Below are positions 34,701 through 43,509 of a stretch of DNA of 64,000 nt, one piece after another. This DNA is from Holophagaceae bacterium (lineage in GTDB: Bacteria; Acidobacteriota; Holophagae; Holophagales; Holophagaceae). A model generated the notes under the pieces. It was not told where the DNA came from. It did no database searches and saw only the letters and a program-made list of their open reading frames with translations. Position numbers and translations under genes: made by a program. Location of the stretch: assembly GCA_016720465.1 (NCBI GenBank), contig JADKKO010000004.1:1674001-1738000 (forward strand). Reading direction: 5' to 3'. Position 1 is the stretch's first letter. The number at the start of each line of letters is the position of its first letter.

Positions 34701-36417
34701 CGCCGTCTGGACCGAAGTTCCTGATCCCTGGGTGGCACCGGCCTTGGCCTTCCTCTCGCTGCTTCTGCTGGGCATCGGCCTGTTGCTGGGTTTCAAGGAG
34801 CAGGTCCGGGGCTCGATCATCGTCGGGATGGTCACCCTCATCGCCCTGCGAGAGTTTGGCTTCCAAGCCCATGGGACCTGGTTCCACGTCGAGTATCGCG
34901 CCTGGAACCTGGGCATCTTGGCGACCCTGGCATTGACCCAAGAGTGGATCCTGGGCGCCTGGACCACTGCCACCGAAAAGCTCGACGAGCAGACCGTGGA
35001 AGCAGGAACGATCTTCAATAGCTTGGTCGGAATGGGCCTTCTGATCCTCCTGGCCGTGTTCGAATTCAAGCCTCTCTGGGTACCCGGCTCGCTCATGGCC
35101 TTCGGCCTGCTCTGGATGGTCTGGGCCCGCAAGCGCCCGTCCATTCTGCATGGCGCGGAGGCGCTGATTTTCGCATCGTCCTCCCTTGGCTGTGTGGTCG
35201 CGATGGTGGCCCAGATTTGGATGGTCCCAGGCCAGATCCAGGGCTTCTCCGAGCGCATCCTGGCGGTGTGCCTGGCCCTCGTTCTGGCGTACCTCGTCCA
35301 CCGGGAAATTCATGGAGCCGTGGTCGAAGAGAAACGGGAAGACCTCCAGCTCCGGGACCTCATCCCGGGCCTGGAAGGCTATGGCAACATCCTACTGATC
35401 GCGACAACCTCCATCCTTGCCATCTTCATCAAGACCGAAGCCATTGAACAGCATAGGGACCAGCTCGTCCCCATCCTGTGGGGCGCACTGGCGCTGGCCC
35501 ACTTCGAGCGCGGACGCGCCCTGGAGCGCTCCACCTGGCCTTTCCTCGGCCATGCCCTGATGGGGGCCGGACTGATCCATAGCCTGCTGGTCAACCTGGC
35601 CATGGATCAGGTGGCCATGGGCCTCAGCCTGCGCCTGTGGGCGTGCCTACCCCTCCTTGGGGCCATGGCCGTCGTCTATGGCCTCTGGAACCGGTTCCAC
35701 CAGGGCGTGATCGATGGCGACCACGAATGGCTGCGAAATTCCTACCTCTACGCCGCCCAGTTTGTCCTGGGTGCGGTGCTGTTCTACGAGGTGAGGCGGC
35801 CCTACGTGTTGACCGCCTGGGCCATCCAGGGGGCGCTCACGCTTTTCATCGGCGCCTGGAAGCAGGACACCCATTGGCTCCGGGCAGCCCTGCTCTTGGC
35901 CTGTGCCAGCACCTTGCGCGCTTTCGGCCAGAACTTCTTCCACTGGGATGCCTTCGTGCCCAGCGGCGAGAATCTCGTGGCCATCCCGGTCGCATGCGCA
36001 GCCCTCCTGTCCGGCTATGTCCGCCTGAGGCTCGCGAATCCGCGCGCGGAGGAGGATGGAATCGAAGGGACCCAAACCGAGTTGTTCGCCGGACGGCACC
36101 GCATGCCCTGGTTCATCATGCAGGCCGTTCTCCTTGCCGCGTTCATCTGGCAGGAAGCGACCGGAACCTCCCTGACGGTCTGGGCGACGCTCTTCGGGTT
36201 CGGAATGGTGGGCCTGGGCTTCGCCGTTCGGGAACGCTTGGCGCGGCTGCTCGGCCTGGGCATCCTCTCGGCCTGCACCCTCAAGCTCTTCATCTGGGAT
36301 TTGCGCGGCCTCCAAGGCCTCCCACGCGTGGCTTCGTTCATCGCCCTCGGCGTGGTGCTGATCACCGTCAGCTTCGTCTACACACGGTTCAAGGACCGCC
36401 TGGAAAGCCTGCTCTAG
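31771..36417 (+). CDS. DUF2339 membrane protein, polytopic part
   Basis: About 1550 residues of almost continuous transmembrane helices, the DUF2339 core. It opens with MEDFLGTQLFLKAGVAILVIG, where the family's FLGxxxLLxxGV motif is expected. Several segments repeat a pattern of GLWHISHRGWSLLGVGAMAFILE-like helix blocks, showing internal duplication. The ATG at 31771 could start it independently, but homologous coding reaches back to 31738 in this frame. It ends with the usual RVASFIALGVVLITVSFVYTRFK segment. The role of DUF2339 proteins is not established; size and cell-envelope location are all that is clear. Confidence 0.8.
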   Translation: MEDFLGTQLFLKAGVAILVIGVVFAMGLVFQRMGPLGKILMGYLGALAMLGGGLFAERRPTYMTFGRAIIAGAWGILYFVTYAGGFIEASKVFPNQSAAIIALLVAAAAAVAFSLRYRNEWTTTSAFLLIFLGLGTAAWELQPTFNLTSTLIVALAMAVLVWRTGWVRLLGFGVPATWGTLTFWIIRRPSLAADASLLITLLLCWAAFQLVLVFFDGDEDRERWIGLSQIGNFLGGFGLCLHQTLHEGRPWIWAAGFGLANLLVAWAYQRRGRRTMYLLAATEAFAALALVTPLRLGWKHHLTPVYRLLGIEMLLVGGIVLKEKYFRRIAYGAFCFTLLDILITKLDPALGMGRTLLLATASGLWLLNAGLLRTFWKETCEAAHEIPIAPYFFSAAGTFLLGLFIWFEIPVRNLGSAYALLALLWLALGWLKGQRDTLAEAPVLGFVALGSAIYALVSIPGEPGTVMARWAGAGGTALLLGAGSALARRKPHEDVPEEVAPSITAFFGYLGVIATWALLFRELPVALVGTGFGILAMALMGIAAIGKFKDVATSAFFTLAAALLILLLKPVPSGPPLWHVTLHGWSLLSVSAAAFAIEAIVRFSKDETFLSESAWTAARRFAALSGFVLLLVAAYTELPLAWRATGFAALAVVYFGIALWRGHKDRARGALVLFGFALVLLYAEPAPATPGLWHISHRGWSLLGVGAMAFILECLIRRPASEALFTKTIRNWAMYAVSIPGLLLGCLALYTEAPTPWIAVSFGVAAIGYLLLGIRWCHKDRAYEAYLLLIFGLLTLIAKPASPQVGWFHLGIRSWTLMGLGATAFILEFISRRDGAREVLGEKWRQEPILFTSLVGLVLAVLVLFIEVPDAWLAVTMSGLAVLHLGLGMLWSHRERALASFGLMGLALVLLWVKPASTITLWGAITLHGWTLLGVALAAFLSEAMIRIPAAQRVLNERERQGALWFHSLSGLTLMVCAVWTEVPDPWVAPALAFLSLLLLGIGLLLGFKEQVRGSIIVGMVTLIALREFGFQAHGTWFHVEYRAWNLGILATLALTQEWILGAWTTATEKLDEQTVEAGTIFNSLVGMGLLILLAVFEFKPLWVPGSLMAFGLLWMVWARKRPSILHGAEALIFASSSLGCVVAMVAQIWMVPGQIQGFSERILAVCLALVLAYLVHREIHGAVVEEKREDLQLRDLIPGLEGYGNILLIATTSILAIFIKTEAIEQHRDQLVPILWGALALAHFERGRALERSTWPFLGHALMGAGLIHSLLVNLAMDQVAMGLSLRLWACLPLLGAMAVVYGLWNRFHQGVIDGDHEWLRNSYLYAAQFVLGAVLFYEVRRPYVLTAWAIQGALTLFIGAWKQDTHWLRAALLLACASTLRAFGQNFFHWDAFVPSGENLVAIPVACAALLSGYVRLRLANPRAEEDGIEGTQTELFAGRHRMPWFIMQAVLLAAFIWQEATGTSLTVWATLFGFGMVGLGFAVRERLARLLGLGILSACTLKLFIWDLRGLQGLPRVASFIALGVVLITVSFVYTRFKDRLESLL

Positions 36418-36520
36418 GCGTTGCCATCCACTGGAAGGAACACAGACAGAACCCGAAGTCCTCCATCCACCCCTCGTGTGGTTTCGAGGCCAACTTTTAT
36501 TGAGCTGGGGTCCGGCCCGC

Positions 36521-36955
36521 TCAGTGCGACCCGGTGATGTAGTGCTCCAGCTGGGTGATGATGAAGCCCTGTTCGGAAATCACGCTCTTCACCACGTCCC
36601 CGACCGAGATGACCCCCACGACCTGGTCTCCTTCGATGACCGGCAGATGGCGGATGTGCTTGTCGGACATGAGGGCCATGCACTCTTCGATGCTCTGCTC
36701 GGGCCTGACGCAGACGACTTTGGGAGTCATGATCTGCTGCACAGTAAGGTCCTTCGAGGAGCGGCCGGCCAGCGCGACCTTGCGGGCATAGTCCCGCTCG
36801 GAAAAGATCCCGGTCAAGCGGTCCCCCTCCATGACCAGCACGGCGCCGATATTCTTTTCGGCCATGAGTTCCAGGGCCGTGAATACCGTGGCTCCCGGGG
36901 CCACCGACCAGAAATCCGACCCCTTTTCGCGGAGGAGTTGGTCGACACGTTTCAT
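36521..36955 (-). CDS. CBS-domain pair protein
   Basis: 144 residues made of two CBS motifs, the second longer. The pattern NIGAVLVMEGDRLTGIFSERDYARKV and IRHLPVIEGDQVVGVISVGDVVKSV is typical of stand-alone CBS pairs that bind adenine nucleotides and act as regulatory modules. The N terminus MKRVDQLLREKGSDFWSV is the common form. It converges on the DUF2339 gene with about 100 bases between them; nothing there looks like an intrinsic terminator. The partner protein is unknown. Confidence 0.92.
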   Translation of the reverse strand: MKRVDQLLREKGSDFWSVAPGATVFTALELMAEKNIGAVLVMEGDRLTGIFSERDYARKVALAGRSSKDLTVQQIMTPKVVCVRPEQSIEECMALMSDKHIRHLPVIEGDQVVGVISVGDVVKSVISEQGFIITQLEHYITGSH

Positions 36956-37041
36956 GGTTCGCTCCCAATCGAATCTGCTGTCCTGAAAGTTGATATCGGA
37001 TATTACTCCGGATCAGCAGGAAATGCTGGGATTCTGATGCG

Positions 37042-39597
37042 ATGTCTTTGAAACTGCACGGATTGATTCCATCGAAGGGCGGCTCCAGCAGCGAAGCATT
37101 GCTGGGGCTGTTCCTGCAATACCTCGAAGCCAAGGACCTCATCCTCTACCCCGCCCAGGAGGCGGCCATCCTGGAGGTCTTCGAAGGCCGGAATCTCATC
37201 CTGAACACACCTACGGGATCTGGGAAATCCCTGGTGGCCACGGCGCTTCATTTCATGAGCCTGGCCCGGGGGCGGCGATCGGTCTACACCTGCCCCATCA
37301 AGGCGCTGGTGAACGAGAAATGGATGGCGCTCTGCCGGGAATTCGGAGCGGAAAACGTGGGCCTCAGCACCGGCGACGCCACCGTGAACCGCGATGCGCC
37401 GATCCTCTGCTGCACCGCGGAGATCCTGGCCAACATGGCGCTGTCCGAAGGCGAGGAGGCCTTCGCCCATGACGTGGTGATGGACGAATTCCACTACTAT
37501 GCGGACCGCGAGCGGGGCGTCGCCTGGCAGGTTCCGCTGCTGATCCTCAAGCGGACGCGGTTCCTGTTGATGAGCGCCACGCTCGGCGACACCAGCTTTT
37601 TCGAAACGGAACTGACGCGGCTCAACGGATTGCCCACGGCGACGGTGAAGTCCAGCGACCGTCCGGTTCCGTTGGGCTTCACCTACGCCGAAACACCGCT
37701 CGCTTTCACGTTGGAGAAGCTGGTGGAAAGCGGAAGGGCGCCGGTGTACGTGGTCCATTTCACCCAAGCCGATGCGGCCGCCAGCGCTCAGGACTTCACC
37801 AGTTTGAATGTGTGTAGCAAAGAGGGAAAGTCTGCCCTCGCCGCCGAGCTTGAGGGCTTCAAGTTCAACAGCCCCTACGGCCCCGACATGAAGCGCTGGC
37901 TGCGCCAGGGCATCGGCCTCCATCATGCGGGGCTCCTCCCCAAGTACCGGATCCTGGTGGAGCAGCTGGCCCAGAAGGGGCTGCTCAAGATCATCTGCGG
38001 GACGGACACGCTGGGCGTGGGCATCAATGTTCCGATCCGGACCGTGTTGTTCACCAAGCTCTGCAAGTACAATGGCGAAAAAACGGGCATTCTGAGCGCC
38101 CGTGACTTCCACCAGATCGCAGGCCGGGCTGGCCGCAAAGGTTTCGACGACGTGGGTTACGTGGTGGCCCAGGCACCAGAGCACGTGATCGAGAATCTGC
38201 GGTTGTCCCAGAAACCCGGCAAGAAGTTCGTGAAGCGCCAGGCTCCGGACCGCAACTACGCCCACTGGGACGAAGACACGTTCAAGCGCCTGATCGTCGC
38301 CCAGCCCGAGCGGCTGGGCTCACGCTTCCAGGTGTCCCACGCCATGCTGCTGAACGTGCTCAGCCGCAAGAGCGACGGCTGCCTGGCCATGCGCCAGCTC
38401 CTCCGGGACTGCCACGAGACGGACCGCCAGAAAGATGCTCACCGGAGACGCGGCTGGCAGCTTTTCAGGGCGCTGGTGGCGCGGCGCATCGTGGGGTTCA
38501 TGCCGCCAGATGCGTCGGGCCGCAGGCTGCGCGTGAACGTGGAATTGCAGGACGACTTCTCCATGAACCAGACCCTGTCCCTTTACCTGATGGACACGAT
38601 TCCTTTGCTGGATTACGAATCGCCGGACTATGCCCTGGATCTGCTGACCCTGGTGGAAAGCATCCTGGAAGATCCGGATCAGATCCTGCGGAAGCAGTTG
38701 GACCGGGTGAAGGGCAGGGCCATCGCCGAGATGAAGATGGCGGGCATCGAGTACGAGCAGCGCATGGCGGAGCTGGAAAAGCTGGAATACCCCAAACCCC
38801 TGCGCGAATTCATCTACAGCACCTTCAACGAATTCGCGGACAAACATCCGTGGGTGGGACAGGAGAACATCCGCCCCAAGTCCATCGTCCGCGAGATGTT
38901 CGAAAGCTACCTCAGCTTCGCCGACTACGTGCGCGCCTACGACTTGCAGCGGGTCGAGGGACTGCTGCTGCGCCATATCCACAGCACGTTCAAGGTGCTT
39001 GCCCAGACCGTTCCGGATGGACTAAAAAACGACGAAGCGTGGGAGATGCAGGCCTACCTCGGCGCCATGCTCCGCCAGGTGGATTCCAGCCTGCTGGATG
39101 CCTGGGAGAAGATGCAGAACCCCGACTACGTGCGGGATGAAGCAATCCTGGCCATGCCCGGCGCCGAGGAAGCCGCCAGGGACATCACCCGCGATCGCAA
39201 GGCCTTCCACGCCGCCATCCGGTCGCAGGTCTTCGTGTTCCTGCGCCGCCTGGCCTCCAGCGACTGGGAGGATGCTCTGCAAAGCTTGGAATCGGCGCCG
39301 AACGTTCCGCCGTTGGATGGCGAGGAGCGCCCCTGGACACCCGAGCGGTTGAAGGCCATGGTGGCGCAGTATCTCGCCAGCCACCAGGGGCCGCGTCTGG
39401 ATCCCGAAGGCCGCAATGCCCGCCACACCTACATCCAGCCCAAGGCCGGAGCCCCCGCGATCGTGGTCGTCCAGCAGATGCTCGTCGACAACGAAGAACT
39501 CAATGATTGGACCGCCGAGTTCGAGGTGGACCTGAACGCATCCCGGGAAGCCGGCCAGCCGGTGATGCGGCTGATCAGGATGGGGGAATACCGGTAG
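37042..39597 (+). CDS. Ski2-like DEAD/DEAH RNA helicase with DUF3516
   Basis: 851 residues. Helicase motifs in order: TPTGSGKSLVA (I), TCPIKALVNEK (Ia), MDEFHYY (II, DEFH), LLMSATLGD (III) and FHQIAGRAGRKGF (VI). The C-terminal half carries the DUF3516 region seen in bacterial Ski2-like helicases (KPLREFIYSTFNEFADKHPW). This family is thought to remodel RNA or RNP complexes. The gene is divergent from the CBS gene. It is followed by the CAACTTTT repeat element and the convergent formate dehydrogenase gene. Confidence 0.9.
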   Translation: MSLKLHGLIPSKGGSSSEALLGLFLQYLEAKDLILYPAQEAAILEVFEGRNLILNTPTGSGKSLVATALHFMSLARGRRSVYTCPIKALVNEKWMALCREFGAENVGLSTGDATVNRDAPILCCTAEILANMALSEGEEAFAHDVVMDEFHYYADRERGVAWQVPLLILKRTRFLLMSATLGDTSFFETELTRLNGLPTATVKSSDRPVPLGFTYAETPLAFTLEKLVESGRAPVYVVHFTQADAAASAQDFTSLNVCSKEGKSALAAELEGFKFNSPYGPDMKRWLRQGIGLHHAGLLPKYRILVEQLAQKGLLKIICGTDTLGVGINVPIRTVLFTKLCKYNGEKTGILSARDFHQIAGRAGRKGFDDVGYVVAQAPEHVIENLRLSQKPGKKFVKRQAPDRNYAHWDEDTFKRLIVAQPERLGSRFQVSHAMLLNVLSRKSDGCLAMRQLLRDCHETDRQKDAHRRRGWQLFRALVARRIVGFMPPDASGRRLRVNVELQDDFSMNQTLSLYLMDTIPLLDYESPDYALDLLTLVESILEDPDQILRKQLDRVKGRAIAEMKMAGIEYEQRMAELEKLEYPKPLREFIYSTFNEFADKHPWVGQENIRPKSIVREMFESYLSFADYVRAYDLQRVEGLLLRHIHSTFKVLAQTVPDGLKNDEAWEMQAYLGAMLRQVDSSLLDAWEKMQNPDYVRDEAILAMPGAEEAARDITRDRKAFHAAIRSQVFVFLRRLASSDWEDALQSLESAPNVPPLDGEERPWTPERLKAMVAQYLASHQGPRLDPEGRNARHTYIQPKAGAPAIVVVQQMLVDNEELNDWTAEFEVDLNASREAGQPVMRLIRMGEYR

Positions 39598-39650
39598 GCC
39601 ACATCGATCTGGTATAGATCGGCCTCAAGATTCCAAAACATAAAAAAATT

Positions 39651-39765
39651 ATTAGCCACAAAGAACACAAAGTTCACAAAGAAAAGCATTTCAATTATTT
39701 CAACTTTTCAACTTTTCAACTTTTCAACTTTTTAACTTTTCAACCTTGTATTCTTTGTAGCTAAT
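39651..39765. repeat. Inverted ACAAAGAA-type arms around a CAACTTTT octamer array
   Basis: The left arm at 39651-39684 starts ATTAGCCACAAAGAACACA; the right arm at 39749-39765 is its inverse (ATTAGCTACAAAGAATA when complemented). Between them are about five copies of CAACTTTT in tandem (39700-39745), one with a variant first base. The element separates two convergent genes. The same octamer recurs at 59.2-59.4 kb. Confidence 0.75.
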
Positions 39766-39823
39766 CATCCTTTTTTGTTATTTGTTCTATTAAATTCAGC
39801 GAATCTTTGTGGCGCAATTTTAT

Positions 39824-42616
39824 TCAGCTTGGCCTGATCCTCGCTGCGGTGACTTTGTACTCCGGGGTTTCGGTGAAATTGTCTCGGCCTTGTCCGGTAG
39901 CCCGGTTCACGAACGCTTCCGGGTTGTGGAAGACGCCGAAGCATTCGCCGGGCCGAACCACGTCGGTGATCCACGCATGGGCGGGGAATTGGCCGTGGCG
40001 GGTTTCCACCACCACGGGGCCGCCGTCCGCGATCCCTAGGGGGCCCGCATCCTGCGGATGGATCTGGATCCAGTCGTCCCGCTGGAGTTCGCGGTTGCGG
40101 GTCCGCCCGGTCATGGTGGCCGCGTTGAAGTGGTAGAGCGTCCGGCCGGTGTTCATCAGCAATGGGAACTCGGCCGTGGGGATTTCAGCGCTGGGCCGGT
40201 AGGCCAGGGCCCTGAATGCGGCGCGAGGGCCTTTCGGAAAGCGGCCGGCATGGAGGACGGTGGTGCCCGGATGGTCCTCGGAGGGGCAGGGCCATTGGAT
40301 TCCCACGGATTCGATCCGCGGATAGGTGATGCCTCTGGCCACCGGCCAGACCTGGCGGATCTCTTCCCAGACGGCCTCGGCGGCAACGGCATCGGTGGCG
40401 CCAGCGTCGAGGAAAGCGAAGTGGTCCGCGAATCCCAGCCGCTGCCCCAGCAGGCAGGCGACCTCGAGATCGGTCTTCACGCCGGGATGGAGCGGGATGG
40501 CCGCCCGCACCCGCTGGACACGGCGTTCGCCGTTCATGAAGGTGCCCTCTTTTTCGAAGGAGCTGGCCACCGGCAGGAACACCGTCCCGAAGGCCTTGGC
40601 CGTTTCGGTCATGAACAGGTCCACCACCACCATGGCGTTGAGGCGCCCCAGGGCCTCGGCCGTGCGGTGGGCGTCCGGGTTGCTGAGCAGCACATCGTAG
40701 CCGAACACCACCATGCCCTTCAGCCGGCCTTCGAAAGCCGCGTCCACCATGCCCATCACCGACAGACCGGCGGTTTCGGGGATGGGCACTCCCCACACCT
40801 GCTCGTGGAGTTCCCGGGCGGCGGCGATGGGCTGGTAGCCGGTGAGGCGCGAGGGCTCGCAGCCCATGTTCGCGCTCCCCTGGACGTTGTTCTGGCCCCG
40901 GAGTGGATTGACTCCCGAGCCGGGCTTGCCGATGTTGCCGGTCAGCAGCGCGAGCTGGGCCAAAGCCATGACGCCCTCGGTGCCCTGGATCTGCTCGGTC
41001 AGGCCCAGCCCGTTGATGGCCAGGGCAGGCCGTGTCGAGGCATAGAGCCTGGCGGCTTGCCGGATGGATTCTGCGCCGACGCCGCAGACCTGGGCGGCGC
41101 GTTCCGGAGGCCACTCTTCGGCCGCGGTCCGGAAGGCCTCCAGGTTCTCGGTGCGGGCTTCCAGAAAGGGACGATCCTCCAGGCCTTCCGCGAGGATCAC
41201 CTGGGCCATCGCCAGGAGCAGGGGCAGGTTCGTGCCCGGGCGCGGCGCCAGATGGACCGAGGCGTGGCCGGCGAGCTCGATGCGGCGGGGATCGATGACG
41301 ATGAGCGGTATGCCGGCCAGGGCGCGCTGCTTGATGCGGTTGCCCACGATGGGGTGGTTCTCGGTGGGATTGGCGCCCACGATCATGATCAGGGCGGCCT
41401 TCTCGATGTCTTCGAAACTGTTGGTGGCGGCGCCGGTCCCGAAGACCTGGCCCAGGCCCGCGGCGCTGGGCGCGTGGCAGACCCGGGCGCAGCAGTCCAC
41501 GTTGTTCGTGCCCACCACGACGCGCGCCAGCTTCTGCACCAGGTAGGAGTCTTCGTTGGTGGCGCGGGAGGAGCCCAGGAAGCCGATGGCGTCGGGTCCG
41601 TGCATTTCCCGGATGCGCCGGATGGCGGCGGCGGCCTCATCCAGGGCCTCATCCCAGGAAACCTGGACCCACTCGCCATTCCGCCGGACAGCCGGTTGCG
41701 CCACGCGGTCCGGGGCATCGACGATGCCCGTTCCATAACGGCCCTTCACGCACAAATGGCCGGCATTGACGGGGGAATCCATCAACGGGCGCACGCTCGC
41801 GATGCGGCCGTCCTTGACGCCGATTTCCATGCCGCAGCCCACGCCGCAGTAGGGGCAGGTGGTGCTGGTCCAGCTATCCGGGATGCCATGGACAAAGTGC
41901 GAAGCATCCTCCAGCGCACCGGTGGGGCAGGTATCCACACAGGCTCCGCAGCTCACGCAGGGGCTGTGGAGGAGCGAATCCGCGAATCCCGGCGCCACAT
42001 GGGTGCTGCCACCCCGGTCGATCGCTTTCCACACGAACTGGCCCTGCAGTTCCTCGCAGATCCGGACACAGCGGTAGCATTCGATGCACTGGGACAGGTC
42101 CACGCGGATGTAGGGGTGGGTGGTGTCCAACCGGTCGGGATCACCCTTCCCGGCGGGCGCCACGCCGTAGTGGCGGAGCCAGCGGTGGAAGGGTTCATGG
42201 GGGTGCGCATCCACCGCGGCGGAAGGATAGTCCCGGGCCATCATGGCCAGCACGCCCCGGCGATAGTCCTCCAGTTCAGGCGTGTGGGTTCGCACGACCA
42301 TGCCCGGTTCCGCCACGGTGGAGCAGGCGCAGAGATTCCGCTCCTGGCCGGTTAGGGACCGTCGCAAAAAAACCTGTGCAGTTCTGGTTTTTTTGTTACG
42401 GACCCTTATGCCGGTCCACCACCGAGATGCGCAAGTTATTTTGCAGCGACGGCCGACTTCAACTTCGCACATCCGGCAAAGCGAAGCCGGCTTCAGACGC
42501 GGATCGTGGCAGAGGGTGGGGACTTCCAGGCCCTGCCGGGACAGCACCGTGAGCAGCGTGTCTCCCGGCTCGGCCGTGACCCGTCGATCATTCACTGTGA
42601 GGGCCAGTCCGGTCAT
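39824..42616 (-). CDS. fdhA: Formate dehydrogenase alpha subunit (Cys type, FdhA/NuoG-like N terminus)
   Basis: 930 residues. The ATG at 42616 follows a weak GGTGGA and begins MTGLALTVNDRRVTAEPGD, the [2Fe-2S] domain (PTLCHDP, CRMC). Two ferredoxin motifs (CIECYRCVRIC, CVSCGACVDTCPTGA) and a Mo-enzyme [4Fe-4S] site (CPYCGVGCGMEI) follow. The active-site residue is Cys380 in NNVDCCARVCHAPSAAGL, replacing selenocysteine. The C-terminal molybdopterin domain is intact. A 40-residue insertion with unusual sequence lies between VEVG and NLCACSTVAEPGMVV in the [2Fe-2S] domain. No other fdh gene is adjacent, so its electron partner is elsewhere. Confidence 0.93.
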   Translation of the reverse strand: MTGLALTVNDRRVTAEPGDTLLTVLSRQGLEVPTLCHDPRLKPASLCRMCEVEVGRRCKITCASRWWTGIRVRNKKTRTAQVFLRRSLTGQERNLCACSTVAEPGMVVRTHTPELEDYRRGVLAMMARDYPSAAVDAHPHEPFHRWLRHYGVAPAGKGDPDRLDTTHPYIRVDLSQCIECYRCVRICEELQGQFVWKAIDRGGSTHVAPGFADSLLHSPCVSCGACVDTCPTGALEDASHFVHGIPDSWTSTTCPYCGVGCGMEIGVKDGRIASVRPLMDSPVNAGHLCVKGRYGTGIVDAPDRVAQPAVRRNGEWVQVSWDEALDEAAAAIRRIREMHGPDAIGFLGSSRATNEDSYLVQKLARVVVGTNNVDCCARVCHAPSAAGLGQVFGTGAATNSFEDIEKAALIMIVGANPTENHPIVGNRIKQRALAGIPLIVIDPRRIELAGHASVHLAPRPGTNLPLLLAMAQVILAEGLEDRPFLEARTENLEAFRTAAEEWPPERAAQVCGVGAESIRQAARLYASTRPALAINGLGLTEQIQGTEGVMALAQLALLTGNIGKPGSGVNPLRGQNNVQGSANMGCEPSRLTGYQPIAAARELHEQVWGVPIPETAGLSVMGMVDAAFEGRLKGMVVFGYDVLLSNPDAHRTAEALGRLNAMVVVDLFMTETAKAFGTVFLPVASSFEKEGTFMNGERRVQRVRAAIPLHPGVKTDLEVACLLGQRLGFADHFAFLDAGATDAVAAEAVWEEIRQVWPVARGITYPRIESVGIQWPCPSEDHPGTTVLHAGRFPKGPRAAFRALAYRPSAEIPTAEFPLLMNTGRTLYHFNAATMTGRTRNRELQRDDWIQIHPQDAGPLGIADGGPVVVETRHGQFPAHAWITDVVRPGECFGVFHNPEAFVNRATGQGRDNFTETPEYKVTAARIRPS
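42355..42405. repeat. 51-base hairpin element inside fdhA
   Basis: GGGACCGTCGCAAAAAAACC and GGTTTTTTTGTTACGGACCC are 20-base inverse arms (17 match) around 11 bases. TTA flanks both ends directly. The element keeps the fdhA frame and encodes RVRNKKTRTAQVFLRR-like residues. It has the look of a tiny non-autonomous mobile element. Confidence 0.6.
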
Positions 42617-43035
42617 GGCGATCCACCCGTCCGTAGGATCCTTCGGGGCCCTGCGCGCCGCAAGCTTTTGAAAACAGGCTTGAAAGATTGTTCGTGGCGG
42701 GGCTTGGATTCCGGTATTCCGGACCGGGAAACTCTTGATACAAATCACAGCGAATCGGACCCAATTTGTGGCCGCTTCTCCAAGGTTCGGGATAGGTGTC
42801 CTTTGCCATGGGGTCGAAGCAGGCGCTGGTTGGAGTCTATATGTCAAGACTCGTCAAACAGCCACGACAGAGCTGGATTTCAAATGGTTGGTGCCCCCCG
42901 GCGGATGGGCGTTCCCGGGGTGGCGGCATTGGTGGGGATTTTTTCCGCAGGCGCCGGAACCACCGGGCCATCCGGGCGCCTCCAGAGGCGCCAGCCAGCC
43001 TTCCCCTCCAACCCCTTTCCATCCACGAGGTCACC
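42617..43035. other. Divergent region between fdhA and hsp20
   Basis: 419 bases holding both promoters. The FNR-like box near 42735 lies about 120 bases before fdhA. No heat-shock sigma-32 promoter or CIRCE operator could be read before hsp20. GAGG sits five bases before its ATG. Long open frames here have no ribosome site and are not genes. Confidence 0.5.
42735..42748. promoter_or_regulatory. FNR/CRP-like box upstream of fdhA (TTGAT-N4-ATCAC)
   Basis: TTGAT-ACAA-ATCAC fits the FNR consensus at nine of ten fixed bases. Position about 120 bases upstream of the fdhA start fits oxygen-responsive control of formate oxidation. It shares ATCACAG with the box at 30698. Confidence 0.45.
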
Positions 43036-43509
43036 ATGTCCCTTGTCCTGAAACAGCGCCCCAAGAATGTCGGGATGGCGCGAGAATCGCTTTTCGAGGA
43101 CCCCCTCCGCATGCTGAGGGAGGCCAACCGCTGGGATCCATTCCAGGATCTCGGCCTGCGCACCAGCAATAAAATGGAAACCTTCCTGCCCGCCTTCGAC
43201 TTGAAGGAGACTCCCAACGAGTTTTCCCTGAAGGCCGATCTTCCGGGGATGAAGGAAAACGATATTGAGATCTCCGTCTCCGGCAACCGCCTGACCATCA
43301 GCGGGAAGCGCGAGGAAGAAATCACGCGGGACGACGAGGTCTGCTACGCCTATGAGCGCACCTTCGGCAGCTTCAGCCGCGCCATCGCCCTTCCGGAGGA
43401 TGTCGACGCCAACAAGGTGAAGGCCGAATTGAAAAATGGCGTGCTCTCAGTGACCGTGCCCAAGAGTCCCGAGATCCGTCCCAAGAAGGTGGAAGTGAAG
43501 ACATCATGA
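43036..43509 (+). CDS. Hsp20-family small heat-shock protein
   Basis: 157-residue ATP-independent chaperone. The alpha-crystallin domain is complete: AFDLKETPNEFSLKADLPGMKENDIEISV, NRLTISGKREEE and YERTFGSFSRAIALPEDVD, ending with LKNGVLSVTVPK, the conserved GVL motif. The C-terminal IxI-like SPEIRPKKVEV tail is short. The ATG at 43036 lies behind GAGG by five bases; the longer frame upstream is non-coding. A small basic gene overlaps its stop. Confidence 0.95.
   Translation: MSLVLKQRPKNVGMARESLFEDPLRMLREANRWDPFQDLGLRTSNKMETFLPAFDLKETPNEFSLKADLPGMKENDIEISVSGNRLTISGKREEEITRDDEVCYAYERTFGSFSRAIALPEDVDANKVKAELKNGVLSVTVPKSPEIRPKKVEVKTS

Noticed and set aside
40058..42355. A 765-codon plus-strand frame opposite fdhA
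   Set aside because: No ribosome site or motif; it is the mirror of fdhA.
42660..43035. Sigma-32 promoter for hsp20
   Set aside because: CTTGAAA occurs near 42679 but no CCCCAT-type -10 box follows at the right distance.
42796..43035. Longer N terminus for Hsp20
   Set aside because: The extra 80 residues are Arg/Pro/Gly-rich and unlike any Hsp20; GAGG supports the ATG at 43036.
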